A stretch of DNA of 64,000 nt from Variovorax sp. WS11. GTDB taxonomy: Bacteria; Pseudomonadota; Gammaproteobacteria; Burkholderiales; Burkholderiaceae_C. The position numbers and the translations under genes were made by a program. Under the pieces are notes generated by a model that was not told where the DNA came from, ran no database searches, and was given only the letters and a program-made list of their open reading frames with translations. The stretch is taken from positions 930,001-994,000 of the forward strand of contig NZ_JAAGOW010000005.1 of assembly GCF_010499245.1 (NCBI RefSeq). The letters run 5' to 3'. Shown piece by piece: positions 1 to 8,685 of this stretch. The first letter of the stretch is position 1. Each line of letters starts with the position of its first letter.

Positions 1-400
1 TAAAGCGGGCCTGCGTTGTGACCTCGACCTTGATTTGAGGATGCTTTGGGAGCAGCTTGGCGAGCCTGGGCCAGAGTGCCATTTCTGCAGCATTTTCCGA
101 CGCCGTGATGCGGATGGTGCCGGCAGGCTTGTCACGCAGTTCTCCCACTGCCGCGAGCTCCGCCTCAATCTCCTCAAAGCGAGGGGCGACGTTCAGCAGC
201 AATCGCTCCCCCGCCTCTGTTGGAGAAACGCTGCGCGTGGTGGGGGTCAGCAACCGGATCCCCATCTTGGCCTCGAGTGCACGGATCGTGTGGCTCAGCG
301 CGGATTGAGACACGCCGAGTTGTGCTGCTGCGCGCGTGAAGCTTTGCTCGCGCGCTACGGCAATAAAGGCCAGCAGGTCGTTGTAGCTCTCTTTCGGCAT
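1..400 (-). CDS. LysR-type transcriptional regulator, N-terminal part (runs off window)
   Basis: Reading leftward from an ATG at 398-400 the frame is open to the window edge (133 codons). The start reads MPKESYNDLLAFIAVAREQS and continues with a winged helix-turn-helix typical of LysR proteins (AAAQLGVSQSALSHTIRALE), then a linker and the start of the effector domain. The C-terminal half lies outside the window. It is divergent from the flavodoxin/aldo-keto reductase operon, the usual arrangement for a LysR protein controlling its neighbour, so it probably regulates that operon. An in-frame alternative start is not evident; an overlapping ATG two codons upstream is in another frame. Confidence 0.85.
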   Translation of the reverse strand, partial: MPKESYNDLLAFIAVAREQSFTRAAAQLGVSQSALSHTIRALEAKMGIRLLTPTTRSVSPTEAGERLLLNVAPRFEEIEAELAAVGELRDKPAGTIRITASENAAEMALWPRLAKLLPKHPQIKVEVTTQARF

Positions 401-659
401 TCATGAGCCCACTTCACAAGTATTTGCCGATTTTGCCATCTAGTCGCATCGAGGTGTGATCACTACATTGCTTGCTGAGCAGAAGTCATCCCGCAGCGGA
501 ACCAGCAAGGTCGCCGAGTCCTTCATTTTTTCGCACGGTCGTTCATTGCGGCGATGTATCAGACGATCCAGTCGGCCCTTGATCCCTTCTCCGCCAACCC
601 GTTGCCATGCGCCCCGCGCCGACGAACGTACCGGCTCGGCGCCACAGGAGAAACCACAT

Positions 660-1289
660 ATGCAAAAGCGCAAACTTGGAAAGAGCAGTCTTGAGGTCTC
701 CGCCCCCGGCGATCCAACGCGCCGGGCGGTGATGGCGGCGTTCGCGACGCTGCCCTTGAGCAGCGCAGAGGCGGCGTCCGGCCAAGGCGATGAAAAAGGG
801 CGGCGAGTCGGGCCGCGGACGCTCGTGGCCTACTTTTCTCGGTCCGGGAACACACGCGTCGTCGCCGGCTTGATTCAGCGCGGCCGTGGCACCGATCTGT
901 TCGAGATCCGGCCCGCAATTCCGTATCCCGAAGACTATCTGAAAACGGTTGAACAAGCCCGCAATGAGCGGGACAGCGGCTATGAGCCCGCCTTGGAGGC
1001 CAGGGTGTCCAACATGGCGGACTACGACACGGTGTTCCTGGGTTTTCCCATCTGGGGAGAGACCACGCCGCCGCCGATTCGCTCGTTCCTGTCCGCCCAC
1101 GACCTGTCCGGCAGGACCCTGATCCCGTTCGTCACCCACGGCGGCTACGGGCTTGGCAACAGCCAGTCGGTCTTCGCCCGCCAGGCCCCGAAGGCGCGAT
1201 TGCTCGATGGTTTCGTCATGGAGATGGATCAGGAGCGGCGAACGATGGAGCGCGTGACGAGCTGGCTGAACGGTGTCCCCCGCACGTGA
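660..1289 (+). CDS. Flavodoxin family protein with aldo/keto-reductase-like N-terminal fusion
   Basis: 209 residues from the ATG at 660. Residues ~50-209 form a flavodoxin-like fold: the FMN phosphate-loop motif YFSRSGNTR, the segment VFLGFPIWGETTPPP and the late THGGYGLG segment. Before it is a twin-arginine export signal (DPTRRAVMAAFATLPLSSA). The first 15 residues (MQKRKLGKSSLEVSA) match the conserved start of aldo/keto reductases (usually MQKRKLGKSGLEVSALG) and do not belong to flavodoxins. An internal deletion appears to have fused an aldo/keto reductase start to the flavodoxin body. The arginine pair now sits about 20 residues in, which may still work for Tat export. It probably transfers electrons or reduces quinones in the periplasm with the downstream redox proteins. 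Confidence 0.8.
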   Translation: MQKRKLGKSSLEVSAPGDPTRRAVMAAFATLPLSSAEAASGQGDEKGRRVGPRTLVAYFSRSGNTRVVAGLIQRGRGTDLFEIRPAIPYPEDYLKTVEQARNERDSGYEPALEARVSNMADYDTVFLGFPIWGETTPPPIRSFLSAHDLSGRTLIPFVTHGGYGLGNSQSVFARQAPKARLLDGFVMEMDQERRTMERVTSWLNGVPRT

Positions 1290-1371
1290 GAGGCTTGCAC
1301 GTGTTCACCGTCATTTGCAGCAGACCAGTTCAGTTCTTCCAAACCCTTGCGTCCACACGCAGGAGCCCACT

Positions 1372-2223
1372 ATGCAACAAGTCACTTTGAACAACGGCGT
1401 CGTGATGCCGATCCTCGGCTACGGCGTTTTCCAGATTCCCGACGCGCAGGAATGCGAGCGCTGCGTTGCCGAGGCCATTGGTACCGGCTACCGGCTGATC
1501 GACACGGCAGCTTCCTACCTCAACGAGGAAGCAGTGGGCAGGGGAATCAAGAATACCGGCGTGCCGCGTACCGACCTTTTCGTGACCACGAAGTTGTGGG
1601 TGCAAGACACCGGTTACGAGCGTACTCGGCAGGCCATCGAGAAATCACTGCGCCGTCTGCAACTGGACTACGTCGATCTGTACCTGATCCACCAGCCCTT
1701 CAGCGACGTGCATGGCTCATGGCGCGCGATGGAGGATGCCCTGAAGGCGGGCAAGGTGCGCGCGATCGGCGTCAGCAACTTCCATCCCGACAGGCTGATG
1801 GACATCATGGCCTTCAATGACGTCGTTCCGGCCGTCAACCAGATCGAGGTCAATCCATTCCAGCAGCAAGAGGAAAGCGTGGCCTTCATGCGCGACAACG
1901 GCGTGCAGGCCGAGGCCTGGGCACCCTTCGCCGAGGGCCGCAACAACCTCTTCCAGAACGAAGTGCTGGTGGACATCGGCCGCAAGCACGGCCGATCGGT
2001 CGGCCAGATCGTGCTGCGTTGGGTGGTTCAGCGCGGCATCGTGACCCTCGCCAAGTCGGTGCGCAAGGAGCGGATGGCGGAGAACCTGCGGGTCTTCGAC
2101 TTCGTGCTGGACGAGTCAGACATGGCACGCATCGCGCTCCTCGAAACTGGCGAAAGCAGCTTCTTCTCGCATCGAGACCCAACCATGGTCAAGTGGATGA
2201 GCGAGCGTCAGCTCGACATTTGA
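1372..2223 (+). CDS. Aldo/keto reductase (2,5-diketo-D-gluconate reductase-like)
   Basis: 283 residues. NAD(P)H-dependent carbonyl reductase with the (alpha/beta)8 family layout. Start MQQVTLNNGVVMPILGYGVF is the usual AKR5-like opening; DTAASYLNEEAVG holds the catalytic Asp and Tyr, the Lys is in FVTTKLWVQ and the His in LYLIHQPF. GVSNFHPDRL and the C-terminal TLAKSVRKERMAENL are the cofactor-binding signatures. The ATG at 1372 is preferred to longer in-frame starts because family alignment begins here. It lies 80 bases after the flavodoxin gene on the same strand. It belongs to a different subfamily from the aldo/keto reductase whose start is fused to the flavodoxin. Cytoplasmic; substrate unknown. 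Confidence 0.92.
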   Translation: MQQVTLNNGVVMPILGYGVFQIPDAQECERCVAEAIGTGYRLIDTAASYLNEEAVGRGIKNTGVPRTDLFVTTKLWVQDTGYERTRQAIEKSLRRLQLDYVDLYLIHQPFSDVHGSWRAMEDALKAGKVRAIGVSNFHPDRLMDIMAFNDVVPAVNQIEVNPFQQQEESVAFMRDNGVQAEAWAPFAEGRNNLFQNEVLVDIGRKHGRSVGQIVLRWVVQRGIVTLAKSVRKERMAENLRVFDFVLDESDMARIALLETGESSFFSHRDPTMVKWMSERQLDI

Positions 2224-2285
2224 TCGGCTTGCCTCAAACGATGGGAAGAGGGGAATTCATCCTCTGACTCAGAACGAAAACACCC

Positions 2286-2780
2286 ATGAATCCACCCAAG
2301 AAAAAGATCGCTCGTCTGAGCGCACAGATCACACTGGCCGCCTGCGCAGCTTTCATGCTTGCCTGGCAGGCACACGCGGAAGCCAACCGGGTCACGTTTC
2401 CCAAGCTCGAAGATCTGGTGCACTACACCACGGTCCGGCGCGGCAACGTGACCGAGCACATCTCGACCACGCGCGAGGCCATCGAGGCGATCCAGAAGGG
2501 GCAGCCCGTGCCGAACGGCACGCATTTCGTGCTGGCGGACCATCGGGACGAGAAGATCTACCGCTACTTTGTCATGGAGAAAGGTCCAGGCTGGGGCGCG
2601 GATTTCGAGGAGCGCCGCCGCACCGGTGATTGGCAGTTCCAGTGGTACTGGCCCGATCGGAAGATCAACCTGCAGGAGAACACCGCACGCTGCATGTCCT
2701 GCCATTCATCGCAGAAGGACCGGGACTACCTGTTCACGGCTCGGCGCCTGCCGGAGTTTCGTGGCAAGCCCGTCGAGTAG
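2286..2780 (+). CDS. Cytochrome P460 family protein (periplasmic c-type heme)
   Basis: 164 residues. A signal peptide (residues ~1-31, hydrophobic LAACAAFMLAWQAHA ending in an Ala-x-Ala cleavage site) is followed by a P460 domain. The C-terminal CMSCH is the covalent c-heme motif. Members include hydroxylamine-oxidising P460 and cytochrome c'-beta, but many members are of unknown function. No hydroxylamine or methane metabolism genes are near, so a role in nitric oxide, hydroxylamine or peroxide detoxification is only a guess. It is the third gene of the redox operon, 62 bases after the aldo/keto reductase. Confidence 0.85.
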   Translation: MNPPKKKIARLSAQITLAACAAFMLAWQAHAEANRVTFPKLEDLVHYTTVRRGNVTEHISTTREAIEAIQKGQPVPNGTHFVLADHRDEKIYRYFVMEKGPGWGADFEERRRTGDWQFQWYWPDRKINLQENTARCMSCHSSQKDRDYLFTARRLPEFRGKPVE

Positions 2781-2806
2781 CCGCTACGACAGACAGGAGC
2801 CATGCC

Positions 2807-3520
2807 TTGAACCCCATTTTCCTGCTGCGGCTGGTGCTTGACTGCATCGCTGCCGGGCTGCTGCTGTTTGCCTTCGCCTACTTCTGGCAAGGCAACGCTG
2901 CGCATGAACTGGCCGGCATCGGCATGTTCCTGCTGCTCGTCGTTCACAACGTATTCCATCGACGGTGGTTCGCCGGGCTCTCGAAGGGTCCGCGCGAACG
3001 GCGCGGAAAGTTCAACATTTCCCTGACTTTCGTGCTCCTGGCCGGAATGCTGGCGCTTCTGGGCACCAGCCTCGTGATATCCGAAACGCTGCTTGCCGGC
3101 CTGCGGCTGGACAACGATTTCACGGCGCGGCAAATCCATGCCGGCATCGCCTACTGGCTGTTGGTCGTCGCGGCCATCCACCTTGGATTGCGCTGGCCGT
3201 TGCTCATGGCGGTCACTCGCACGCTGTTCGGCATCGTGGAGGCGAACGCTGCCCGGACGGCCGTGCTGCGCTCAATCGCCATCGCCATCGCGGGCCAGGG
3301 CGTGTGCAGTGTGCTCGCTTTGAACTTGCGCTCCAGGCTCTTGTTCCAGATGTCGCTGGACTGGTGGAATTTCGAGGAATCGGTCGCGAGTTTCTTTGGT
3401 CACTGCATGGCCGTCATGGGCCTGTGCATGTTTCTCACCTACTACACGATGCGATGGCTGCAGCGCCGCGAACGCATGGCTGCAGCGTCAAATGTGGCAG
3501 CAAGAGGGATGGGCAGATGA
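2807..3520 (+). CDS. DUF4405-like multi-pass membrane protein
   Basis: 237 residues from a TTG start at 2807, chosen because an AGGAG ribosome site ends seven bases upstream; the nearby ATG at 2802 meets a stop after two codons. Several hydrophobic segments are visible (FLLRLVLDCIAAGLLLFAFAY, the GIGMFLLLVVHNVFH stretch, FVLLAGMLALLGTSLVIS, WLLVVAAIHLGLRWPLL). Histidines lie in the helices (VVHNVFHRRW, QIHAGIAYW, AIHLGL), as in DUF4405 and cytochrome b561-like proteins that may bind heme b. A membrane electron-transfer partner for the upstream P460 and flavodoxin is a reasonable inference. Substrate and partners are not shown by the sequence. Confidence 0.75.
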   Translation: MNPIFLLRLVLDCIAAGLLLFAFAYFWQGNAAHELAGIGMFLLLVVHNVFHRRWFAGLSKGPRERRGKFNISLTFVLLAGMLALLGTSLVISETLLAGLRLDNDFTARQIHAGIAYWLLVVAAIHLGLRWPLLMAVTRTLFGIVEANAARTAVLRSIAIAIAGQGVCSVLALNLRSRLLFQMSLDWWNFEESVASFFGHCMAVMGLCMFLTYYTMRWLQRRERMAAASNVAARGMGR

Positions 3521-3659
3521 TGAGCGCCACATCGAGAGTTATCGCCTCGGCGGCAGATGGCAACACCCAGAAGCAGGCGCATCCTCAACCGAATCTCAAG
3601 TCGGTTCAGAGAGCTGACGACCACAACTGGCCTTCCCTGAAACCGCAGAAAGGATCAAT

Positions 3660-4130
3660 ATGAAGCTATCCACGCCCGCCGCCATTGCCCTGTCTCTTGG
3701 GCTGTCTACCGCTTGCGCCGCAGAGCCGACGCCGATCAAAGTCACGCGGATCGGTGCCCAGCCCTCCAGCGCTGGGAGTGAACAGAACTTCAGCGGCTCG
3801 GTCCGGGTGGACTCCCGCTTCCAAGCGACCGCCCCCGCGCGCGTGGGTGGCGGCATCGTGACCTTCGAGCCTGGTGCGCACACAGCCTGGCATACGCATC
3901 CGCTGGGGCAGACCCTCATCGTCATGTCAGGGGTGGGGCGGGTACAGAAGTGGGGCGATGCCGTGCAGGAGATTTACCCTGGCGACGTCGTCTGGATTCC
4001 GCCGGGCGTCAAGCACTGGCATGGCGCCAGTCCCACTGTGGGCATGAGCCACGTTGCGATCTCCGAGTCCCTGGATGGAAAATCGGTGGAGTGGTTGGAA
4101 AAGGTCGGCAAGGAACAGTACGGGCAGTGA
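3660..4130 (+). CDS. Secreted cupin-domain protein
   Basis: 156 residues with a signal peptide (MKLSTPAAIALSLGLSTACA, cleavage near residue 20). The remainder is a single beta-barrel cupin: metal-binding motif 1 in EPGAHTAWHTHPLGQ and motif 2 in PGDVVWIPPGVKHWHG. This type is often annotated as (R)-mandelonitrile lyase-like or carboxymuconolactone-decarboxylase-associated cupin; the true reaction cannot be read from the sequence. A ribosome site (AAAGGA) precedes the ATG. It is the last gene of the small redox operon, 140 bases after the membrane protein. Confidence 0.85.
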   Translation: MKLSTPAAIALSLGLSTACAAEPTPIKVTRIGAQPSSAGSEQNFSGSVRVDSRFQATAPARVGGGIVTFEPGAHTAWHTHPLGQTLIVMSGVGRVQKWGDAVQEIYPGDVVWIPPGVKHWHGASPTVGMSHVAISESLDGKSVEWLEKVGKEQYGQ

Positions 4131-4199
4131 CGCCTCGCGGCCCAATAGATCTCAACGTGGCATGAACCCTGAGGGCGTGGCACTTGTTGCGCGCATCGC

Positions 4200-5513
4200 A
4201 TGGCATTTGACACCGATGCAGCGTTGGCCAAAGCCGAACAGGCGGGGCTGAAGCTTGCGATCAAGGGCCGCCTTGGCGCAGCCATGCCGTTTCTGGTTTT
4301 CTATTCGGCAATCGGCGACTACCCGGCAATCCTCCTTGGCTTGGGTGCGCTTGCCCTCTTCATGGGGCTCGGGGTGCTGCACTTCTGGCTCATCGCGACA
4401 GGGCGCGAATCAAGATGGCACCGGTTCGTCTTCGTTGCCGTCGACGTCAGCATTTTCTGCGCCATCGCGATCTTCGCGCCCCTCAGCACCTTGGGCGATT
4501 TGCCGCAGATCTTTGTTTTCCGGATTTACACCATCGCCTACCTGATGGTCTTCCTCGCCGTGTCCACCCTGTCCTTGTCTCCCACGCTGGTGCTATGGAC
4601 GGGGTTTTGCCAGGTTGTGGGGGTGTGGATCGCATTCGGGTGGATTGTGAGCGGCATGGACAGGACCGTCACCTGGGGAGATGTGCCCACCCACCCTCGG
4701 CAAGGGGACGTTCTCGCCGTGTTCTTCGACCCGGATTTCATCGGCACGGGCAACCGCGTCGTGGAGAGCCTTTGCCTCCTGGTTTCAACCAGCATTCTTG
4801 CGCTGGCGGTCAGCCGGGCGCGCAATCTTGTCCGGACCGAGGCGCGGGCCCAAGCGGCACGTGAGAATCTGGCGCGCTACGTGTCGCCAAATCTCGTCGA
4901 GCGCTTGGCCGCCGCGGCGGAACCCTTTGGCGCCGTTCGGCGGCAGCAGGCAGCCATTCTGTTCGTCGATGTCGTGGGCTTCACTCGGTTCGCGGAACAG
5001 AACGACCCTGAAACCGTGATCGCGTTTCTACGCGAGTTCCACAGCCGCATGGCGCAGGCGGTCTTCGACCATGAAGGTACCCTGGACGACTACATCGGCG
5101 ACGAGGTGATGGCCGTATTCGGTACGCCTGAGCCACGCGCCGATGACGCAGCCCGAGCGCTCGCCTGCGCGCATGCGATGCGCCGTGTCATTGCCTCCTG
5201 GAATGTGGAGCGGGCCTCCCGGGGGATGCCGTCGGTCCGGGTGGGAATCGGCATGCACGTCGGAACCGTTGTGGCGGGCAGCACGGGTAGCACGGACCGC
5301 TTGAAATTCGCTGTGGTCGGAGACGCGGTGAACGTGGCCAGCAGGCTGCAGGCAGCAACGCGCGATCTCAGGTGTGACTTGGTGGTCAGTCAAGCCGCGA
5401 TGCATGCTGCAAAAGCAGATCTGTTGGCCGCCACCTTGCGCGACGTCAGCCTGCGCGGCCATAGTGCCGTAGCGGTGGTGCTGTTCGGCGGTCAGGATTT
5501 GCCCAGCGCTTGA
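4200..5513 (+). CDS. Membrane-bound class III adenylate/guanylate cyclase
   Basis: 437 residues. The N-terminal half (to ~residue 215) has about six hydrophobic helices. A short linker leads to a C-terminal class III cyclase domain (~residues 240-437). Metal-binding Asp occurs in FVDVVGFTRFAE and again in DDYIGDEVMAVFG; the transition-state Asn lies in VVGDAVNVASRL. This predicts synthesis of cAMP (or cGMP) from a membrane-anchored dimer, with the membrane part perhaps acting as sensor. No strong ribosome site precedes the ATG at 4200, so the start could be slightly different. It lies 69 bases after the cupin gene and is probably a separate unit. Confidence 0.88.
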   Translation: MAFDTDAALAKAEQAGLKLAIKGRLGAAMPFLVFYSAIGDYPAILLGLGALALFMGLGVLHFWLIATGRESRWHRFVFVAVDVSIFCAIAIFAPLSTLGDLPQIFVFRIYTIAYLMVFLAVSTLSLSPTLVLWTGFCQVVGVWIAFGWIVSGMDRTVTWGDVPTHPRQGDVLAVFFDPDFIGTGNRVVESLCLLVSTSILALAVSRARNLVRTEARAQAARENLARYVSPNLVERLAAAAEPFGAVRRQQAAILFVDVVGFTRFAEQNDPETVIAFLREFHSRMAQAVFDHEGTLDDYIGDEVMAVFGTPEPRADDAARALACAHAMRRVIASWNVERASRGMPSVRVGIGMHVGTVVAGSTGSTDRLKFAVVGDAVNVASRLQAATRDLRCDLVVSQAAMHAAKADLLAATLRDVSLRGHSAVAVVLFGGQDLPSA

Positions 5514-6008
5514 GCTTGTCATGTCATGGCCATCGTCCGACCTGCTGGGCGCCGGCCTGGTTGGTCTTGGAGTGTGCGAGCGTGCAGAGATAGGAGCGTG
5601 CGCCATCCCCGCCAACGCGCTGAAGGTTCTTGAGTGTGGCCCCGCCCACCTCCGTGAAAAAAAGCAAATGTGTCACCGCTTCTATGAGGACGGTTTTGTC
5701 AAGGCATGATGATCATGGCGGGACCTGTTCGTAGCATCCGATCGAAGTACCGACGGGGTGCGACATCCATCGTGATCCGAGGTCAGGGACTGTTGGAGGT
5801 CCGAGTCGGTACTCGAACAAGCTTCTATCCGTGCAGGACATTGGAGTCCGACACCACATGCAGCATGCGCGCCAGAGGCGCTGGCAATCCCTGCTTACCG
5901 ACGCGCCCCTTCTTTGAGGACGGTCGCCCTGTGGCGACCCGCGGTGACAACGGGCGCGTCGACCTGTGATCATGATGTTGGCATTCTGTACTGTGTGACT
6001 CTGGTTGC
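5514..6008. other. Non-coding stretch beside the split IS110-family gene
   Basis: No convincing gene was found. The right part (~5700-6008) lies immediately 3' of the transposase reading frame and probably includes the non-coding end of that element. In the IS1111 group of IS110 elements this end carries the structured bridge/seek RNA that guides insertion. The words CATGATGATCATG (~5704) and GATCATGATG (~5968) are partly symmetric, but clean element ends could not be fixed by eye. Confidence 0.4.
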
Positions 6009-6620
6009 TCAGGCGTGAGCTACTGCGGGTTTCAGGTGCGCGCCCGCCGGGATCTCGCCGTCCTGCAAGTAGCGCCACAGTGCGATGACCAGGCGCCGCG
6101 CCAGGGCTACGATCCCCACACGGCGCATGCGCTTGCCCGCGCCGGCGAAGCGCCGGTTGAACCACTGCGTGAGTGCGCTGCCGGGCTGTAGGCGGAGCCA
6201 GCTCCAAGCCAACTCCACCAGCAAGCCTCGCACTCGCCTGTTGCCGGCCTTGCTGATGCCCTGCTCGATATCGCTGTCACCGCTGGCATACGGCGTGGGC
6301 ACCAAGCCCAGGCTGCCTGCGAGTTCGCGCCGGTTGGCGAAGTGCCGCCAGCCGAACACTTCCTTCACCAACACCCAGGCACCCTTGGGCCCGATCGCAC
6401 GCAGGCGAGCGAGGTGCGCGACCAGCGGCTGCTTGCCCTCGGCCAGTTCCTTGCAGCGCGCAGCTTCGACCGCTCTGACTTGCTCCTTGACCAGCTTCAG
6501 GCGAGCCCCCTCTCGCTCGATTTCCGCGCGCAACATCGGCGGCACCTGATTACGATGGCGCTCCCACCACACTGTCCAGTCGCGTCCGCCGATGACGATC
6601 CCTGGCCGCAGGTTGTGCAG
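6009..6620 (-). pseudogene. IS110/IS1111-family transposase, C-terminal fragment
   Basis: About 203 codons reading leftward from the RIT junction at 6620. The first codons after the break read LHNLRPGIVIGGRDWTVWW, and the fragment continues through the transposase_20 domain (ARLRAIGPKGAWVLVKEVFG, ELAGSLGLVPTPYASG, GNRRVRGLLVELAW) to a stop at 6009. It is the distal part of the gene whose proximal part lies at 10112-10648; together they give about 380 residues, a normal IS110-family length. The catalytic DEDD half is on the other side of the inserted element, so the enzyme cannot be made. Confidence 0.88.
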
Positions 6621-6668
6621 CTTTTGTGGCCCAGCCCGTTATGTGGCCAATCGGCTAGGAAGCCGCGC
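6616..6668 (+). repeat. RIT terminal inverted repeat, left copy
   Basis: Starts TGCAGCTTTTGTGGCCCAGC and is matched, in reverse complement, by 10040-10092 with about six mismatches over roughly 50 bases. It ends close to the stop of the third recombinase gene. Confidence 0.85.
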
Positions 6669-6706
6669 CGGCGATGGCAAGTCGCCGGCTGATGGGCACA
6701 GAATTG

Positions 6707-7714
6707 TCACAGCGACTGCAGCCATTCCATCAAGTTTTGGTCCTGGCGCCATCCCATACGTGCGGGGGATGCCGCCGAAGTTGTCGGAGGCATGCATGCC
6801 GCGAGGGCAGCCTGCTTGGTGCGCATCGTGATCTCGGCGTACCGGTTCGTCGTGTCAAGGCTGACGTGGCCGAGCCAGGCACGGATCACGTTGGCCTCGA
6901 CGCCGGACTCGAGCAACTGGACCCCAGTCGTATGTCTGAACGTGTGCGGAGAGATCGTCTTGCGCTGGTCGCGTGCGCCACATCGGGCGAGATCCTGGGT
7001 ATGGCGCCGCACGAGCTTATAGATGCCAAAGCGCGTGAGCGGCTGCCGCCGGCTTGAGACGAACAGCGGCGCCTGCGCGTCGCCAGCTCGAACCGTGTCC
7101 AATTGCCCAAGCAATGCAGCGGTCTCCGGCCAGATGGGGCAGCCGCGCCACTTGTCGCCCTTGCCGTGCAACCGCACGCGCATCGGTCCGTCGAGGTCGA
7201 CATCGCCAACGCGCAAGTCGGCGATCTCCTGCACACGAGCGCCCGTGTTGTACAGCAGCATGAACAGCGCTCGATCCCGCAGCGCCCGACTGCCCTGCGC
7301 CGCAGCGAGCGCCTGGAACAGCTGCTCGACTTCGTCAGGCTCCAGATAGCGAGTCGCCGCGGGCGTCGTGCGCTTGTTGGGGATGGCCTCGACACGCTCG
7401 GCCTCGACGAGCATCTCAAAGTGATGCGTTGCCAAGTAGCGGTAGAAGCTATGCAGCGCAGCCAGACGCTGGTTGCGAGTTTGCGGCTTGTTGTGGCGCT
7501 GAAGCTCGATCATCTGCAGGAACTCCAGCACTCTCTGCGACGACAAGTCGGCCAGCGCGAGCCGGGTGACCGGCTTGCGGCAGGCACGGGCCACGAAGAG
7601 GAGGAACAGCTTGATCGTGTCTCGGTAGCTCTTGATGGAGCCCGGACGCAGACCCTTCTGCACCTTCAGGTGGTCCTCGAAGAAGCTGAACAGCACTTGT
7701 CCGACGGTGCTCAT
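6707..7714 (-). CDS. ritC: Tyrosine recombinase of RIT element (third gene)
   Basis: 335 residues from the ATG at 7712-7714, which overlaps the stop of the preceding gene by four bases (translational coupling). An N-terminal SAM-like DNA-binding domain (VLFSFFEDHLKVQKGL to LAALHSFYRYLATH) is followed by the catalytic domain. The Arg is in NTGARVQEIADL, Lys in HGKGDKWRGC, His-x-x-Arg in SPHTFRHTTGVQLL, and the Tyr nucleophile in LDTTNRYAEI after WLGHVS. All core residues are present. A longer in-frame start far upstream (7879) would lie inside the preceding gene and is not favoured. With the other two recombinases it is expected to excise and integrate the element. Confidence 0.92.
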   Translation of the reverse strand: MSTVGQVLFSFFEDHLKVQKGLRPGSIKSYRDTIKLFLLFVARACRKPVTRLALADLSSQRVLEFLQMIELQRHNKPQTRNQRLAALHSFYRYLATHHFEMLVEAERVEAIPNKRTTPAATRYLEPDEVEQLFQALAAAQGSRALRDRALFMLLYNTGARVQEIADLRVGDVDLDGPMRVRLHGKGDKWRGCPIWPETAALLGQLDTVRAGDAQAPLFVSSRRQPLTRFGIYKLVRRHTQDLARCGARDQRKTISPHTFRHTTGVQLLESGVEANVIRAWLGHVSLDTTNRYAEITMRTKQAALAACMPPTTSAASPARMGWRQDQNLMEWLQSL

Positions 7715-8685
7715 GGTTGACCTCGTCCCGGCGCGAATGATTGAAACCTTCGAGCGGCCTCGCGCAGCAGTTCCTCGTTGACCGTCAGGTACACCGCGGT
7801 GGACGCCGGCTCGGCATGGCCGAGGAACGTTGAGAGGTGGAGCAGGCGCGCATTGGGGTCGATGCCCGAGTGATACCAACGCAGCAAGGTGTCCACGGCA
7901 AAGGCGCGGCGAAGATCATGAAGCCGTGGAGCGGACACGCCGGCCGGAATGTCGAGCCCCAGCCGAGGCAACAGCGAGTGAAAGGTCTGGCTGAGCGTGA
8001 GTTCGCTGACCGCGCCACGCTTGCTCAAGGCAAACAGCGGCGCCTCGGGGTCGGGACGCGCGCCGTGTTGCTGCTCGACGTAGCGAGAGAGGCGCTCGCC
8101 CATGCGCGGACCAAAGGGCACAAGCCGAGTCTTATAGAACTTGGTATCGCGGATCAGCAGCGTGGCGTCGTCGAACCGGACATCGCTCACCAGCAGCCTG
8201 CTGACCTCGCCCACCCGCAGCCCCAACCCATACAGGAGCGCGAACGCCGTCTCGTAGACCAGCGCGCGGTGTGGTGCCTGTGAGCAACCGCGCAGTCCAC
8301 GCGCGATCTTAAGCAGCCGCTTCGCATCGTCGAGACTGAACAGGTACGGAATGCGTTGGCCACTCACGCGACGAGAGCTGGCGGTGACCGGGTTGTGGTC
8401 CATCAAGCCTTGCATCACGGTCCAGTCGAAGAATCTTCGTACCGCCCCGACCAGGTGGTTGTAGCTACGTGCGTGCTCGCGCGGACGCGAAGCGAGGAAC
8501 GCATCGATGACCCGGGAGTCGATCTGTTCCAGAGCCACGATACGATGCTCGGCAATATAGGCGTCGAGCAAACGCAGCGTGGCGGCCTCGGTCCGGTACT
8601 TGCGGCCCAGTGCCCGCTTGAACTGCAGGAACACCTTGATCAGCCCGGCAAGGAAGCTTCGGAGTTCGGCGTGGCGGCGGCTCAT
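7711..8685 (-). CDS. ritB: Tyrosine recombinase of RIT element (second gene)
   Basis: 324 residues. The start overlaps the end of the first recombinase gene by four bases and its stop overlaps the third gene, so the trio is one translationally coupled operon. Catalytic residues are visible: Arg in YGLGLRVGEVSRL, Lys in RDTKFYKTRLVPFG, HDLRR (His-x-x-Arg), His in FLGHAEPAS and Tyr in TAVYLTVNEEL. The N-terminal core-binding region spans residues ~10-110. In RIT elements the three proteins belong to distinct recombinase subfamilies, which fits the low similarity seen by eye among these three. Confidence 0.92.
   Translation of the reverse strand: MSRRHAELRSFLAGLIKVFLQFKRALGRKYRTEAATLRLLDAYIAEHRIVALEQIDSRVIDAFLASRPREHARSYNHLVGAVRRFFDWTVMQGLMDHNPVTASSRRVSGQRIPYLFSLDDAKRLLKIARGLRGCSQAPHRALVYETAFALLYGLGLRVGEVSRLLVSDVRFDDATLLIRDTKFYKTRLVPFGPRMGERLSRYVEQQHGARPDPEAPLFALSKRGAVSELTLSQTFHSLLPRLGLDIPAGVSAPRLHDLRRAFAVDTLLRWYHSGIDPNARLLHLSTFLGHAEPASTAVYLTVNEELLREAARRFQSFAPGRGQP

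Noticed and set aside
456..659. N-terminal extension of the flavodoxin frame
   Set aside because: The upstream part is promoter region between divergent genes; the AKR-like start at 660 fits known protein starts.
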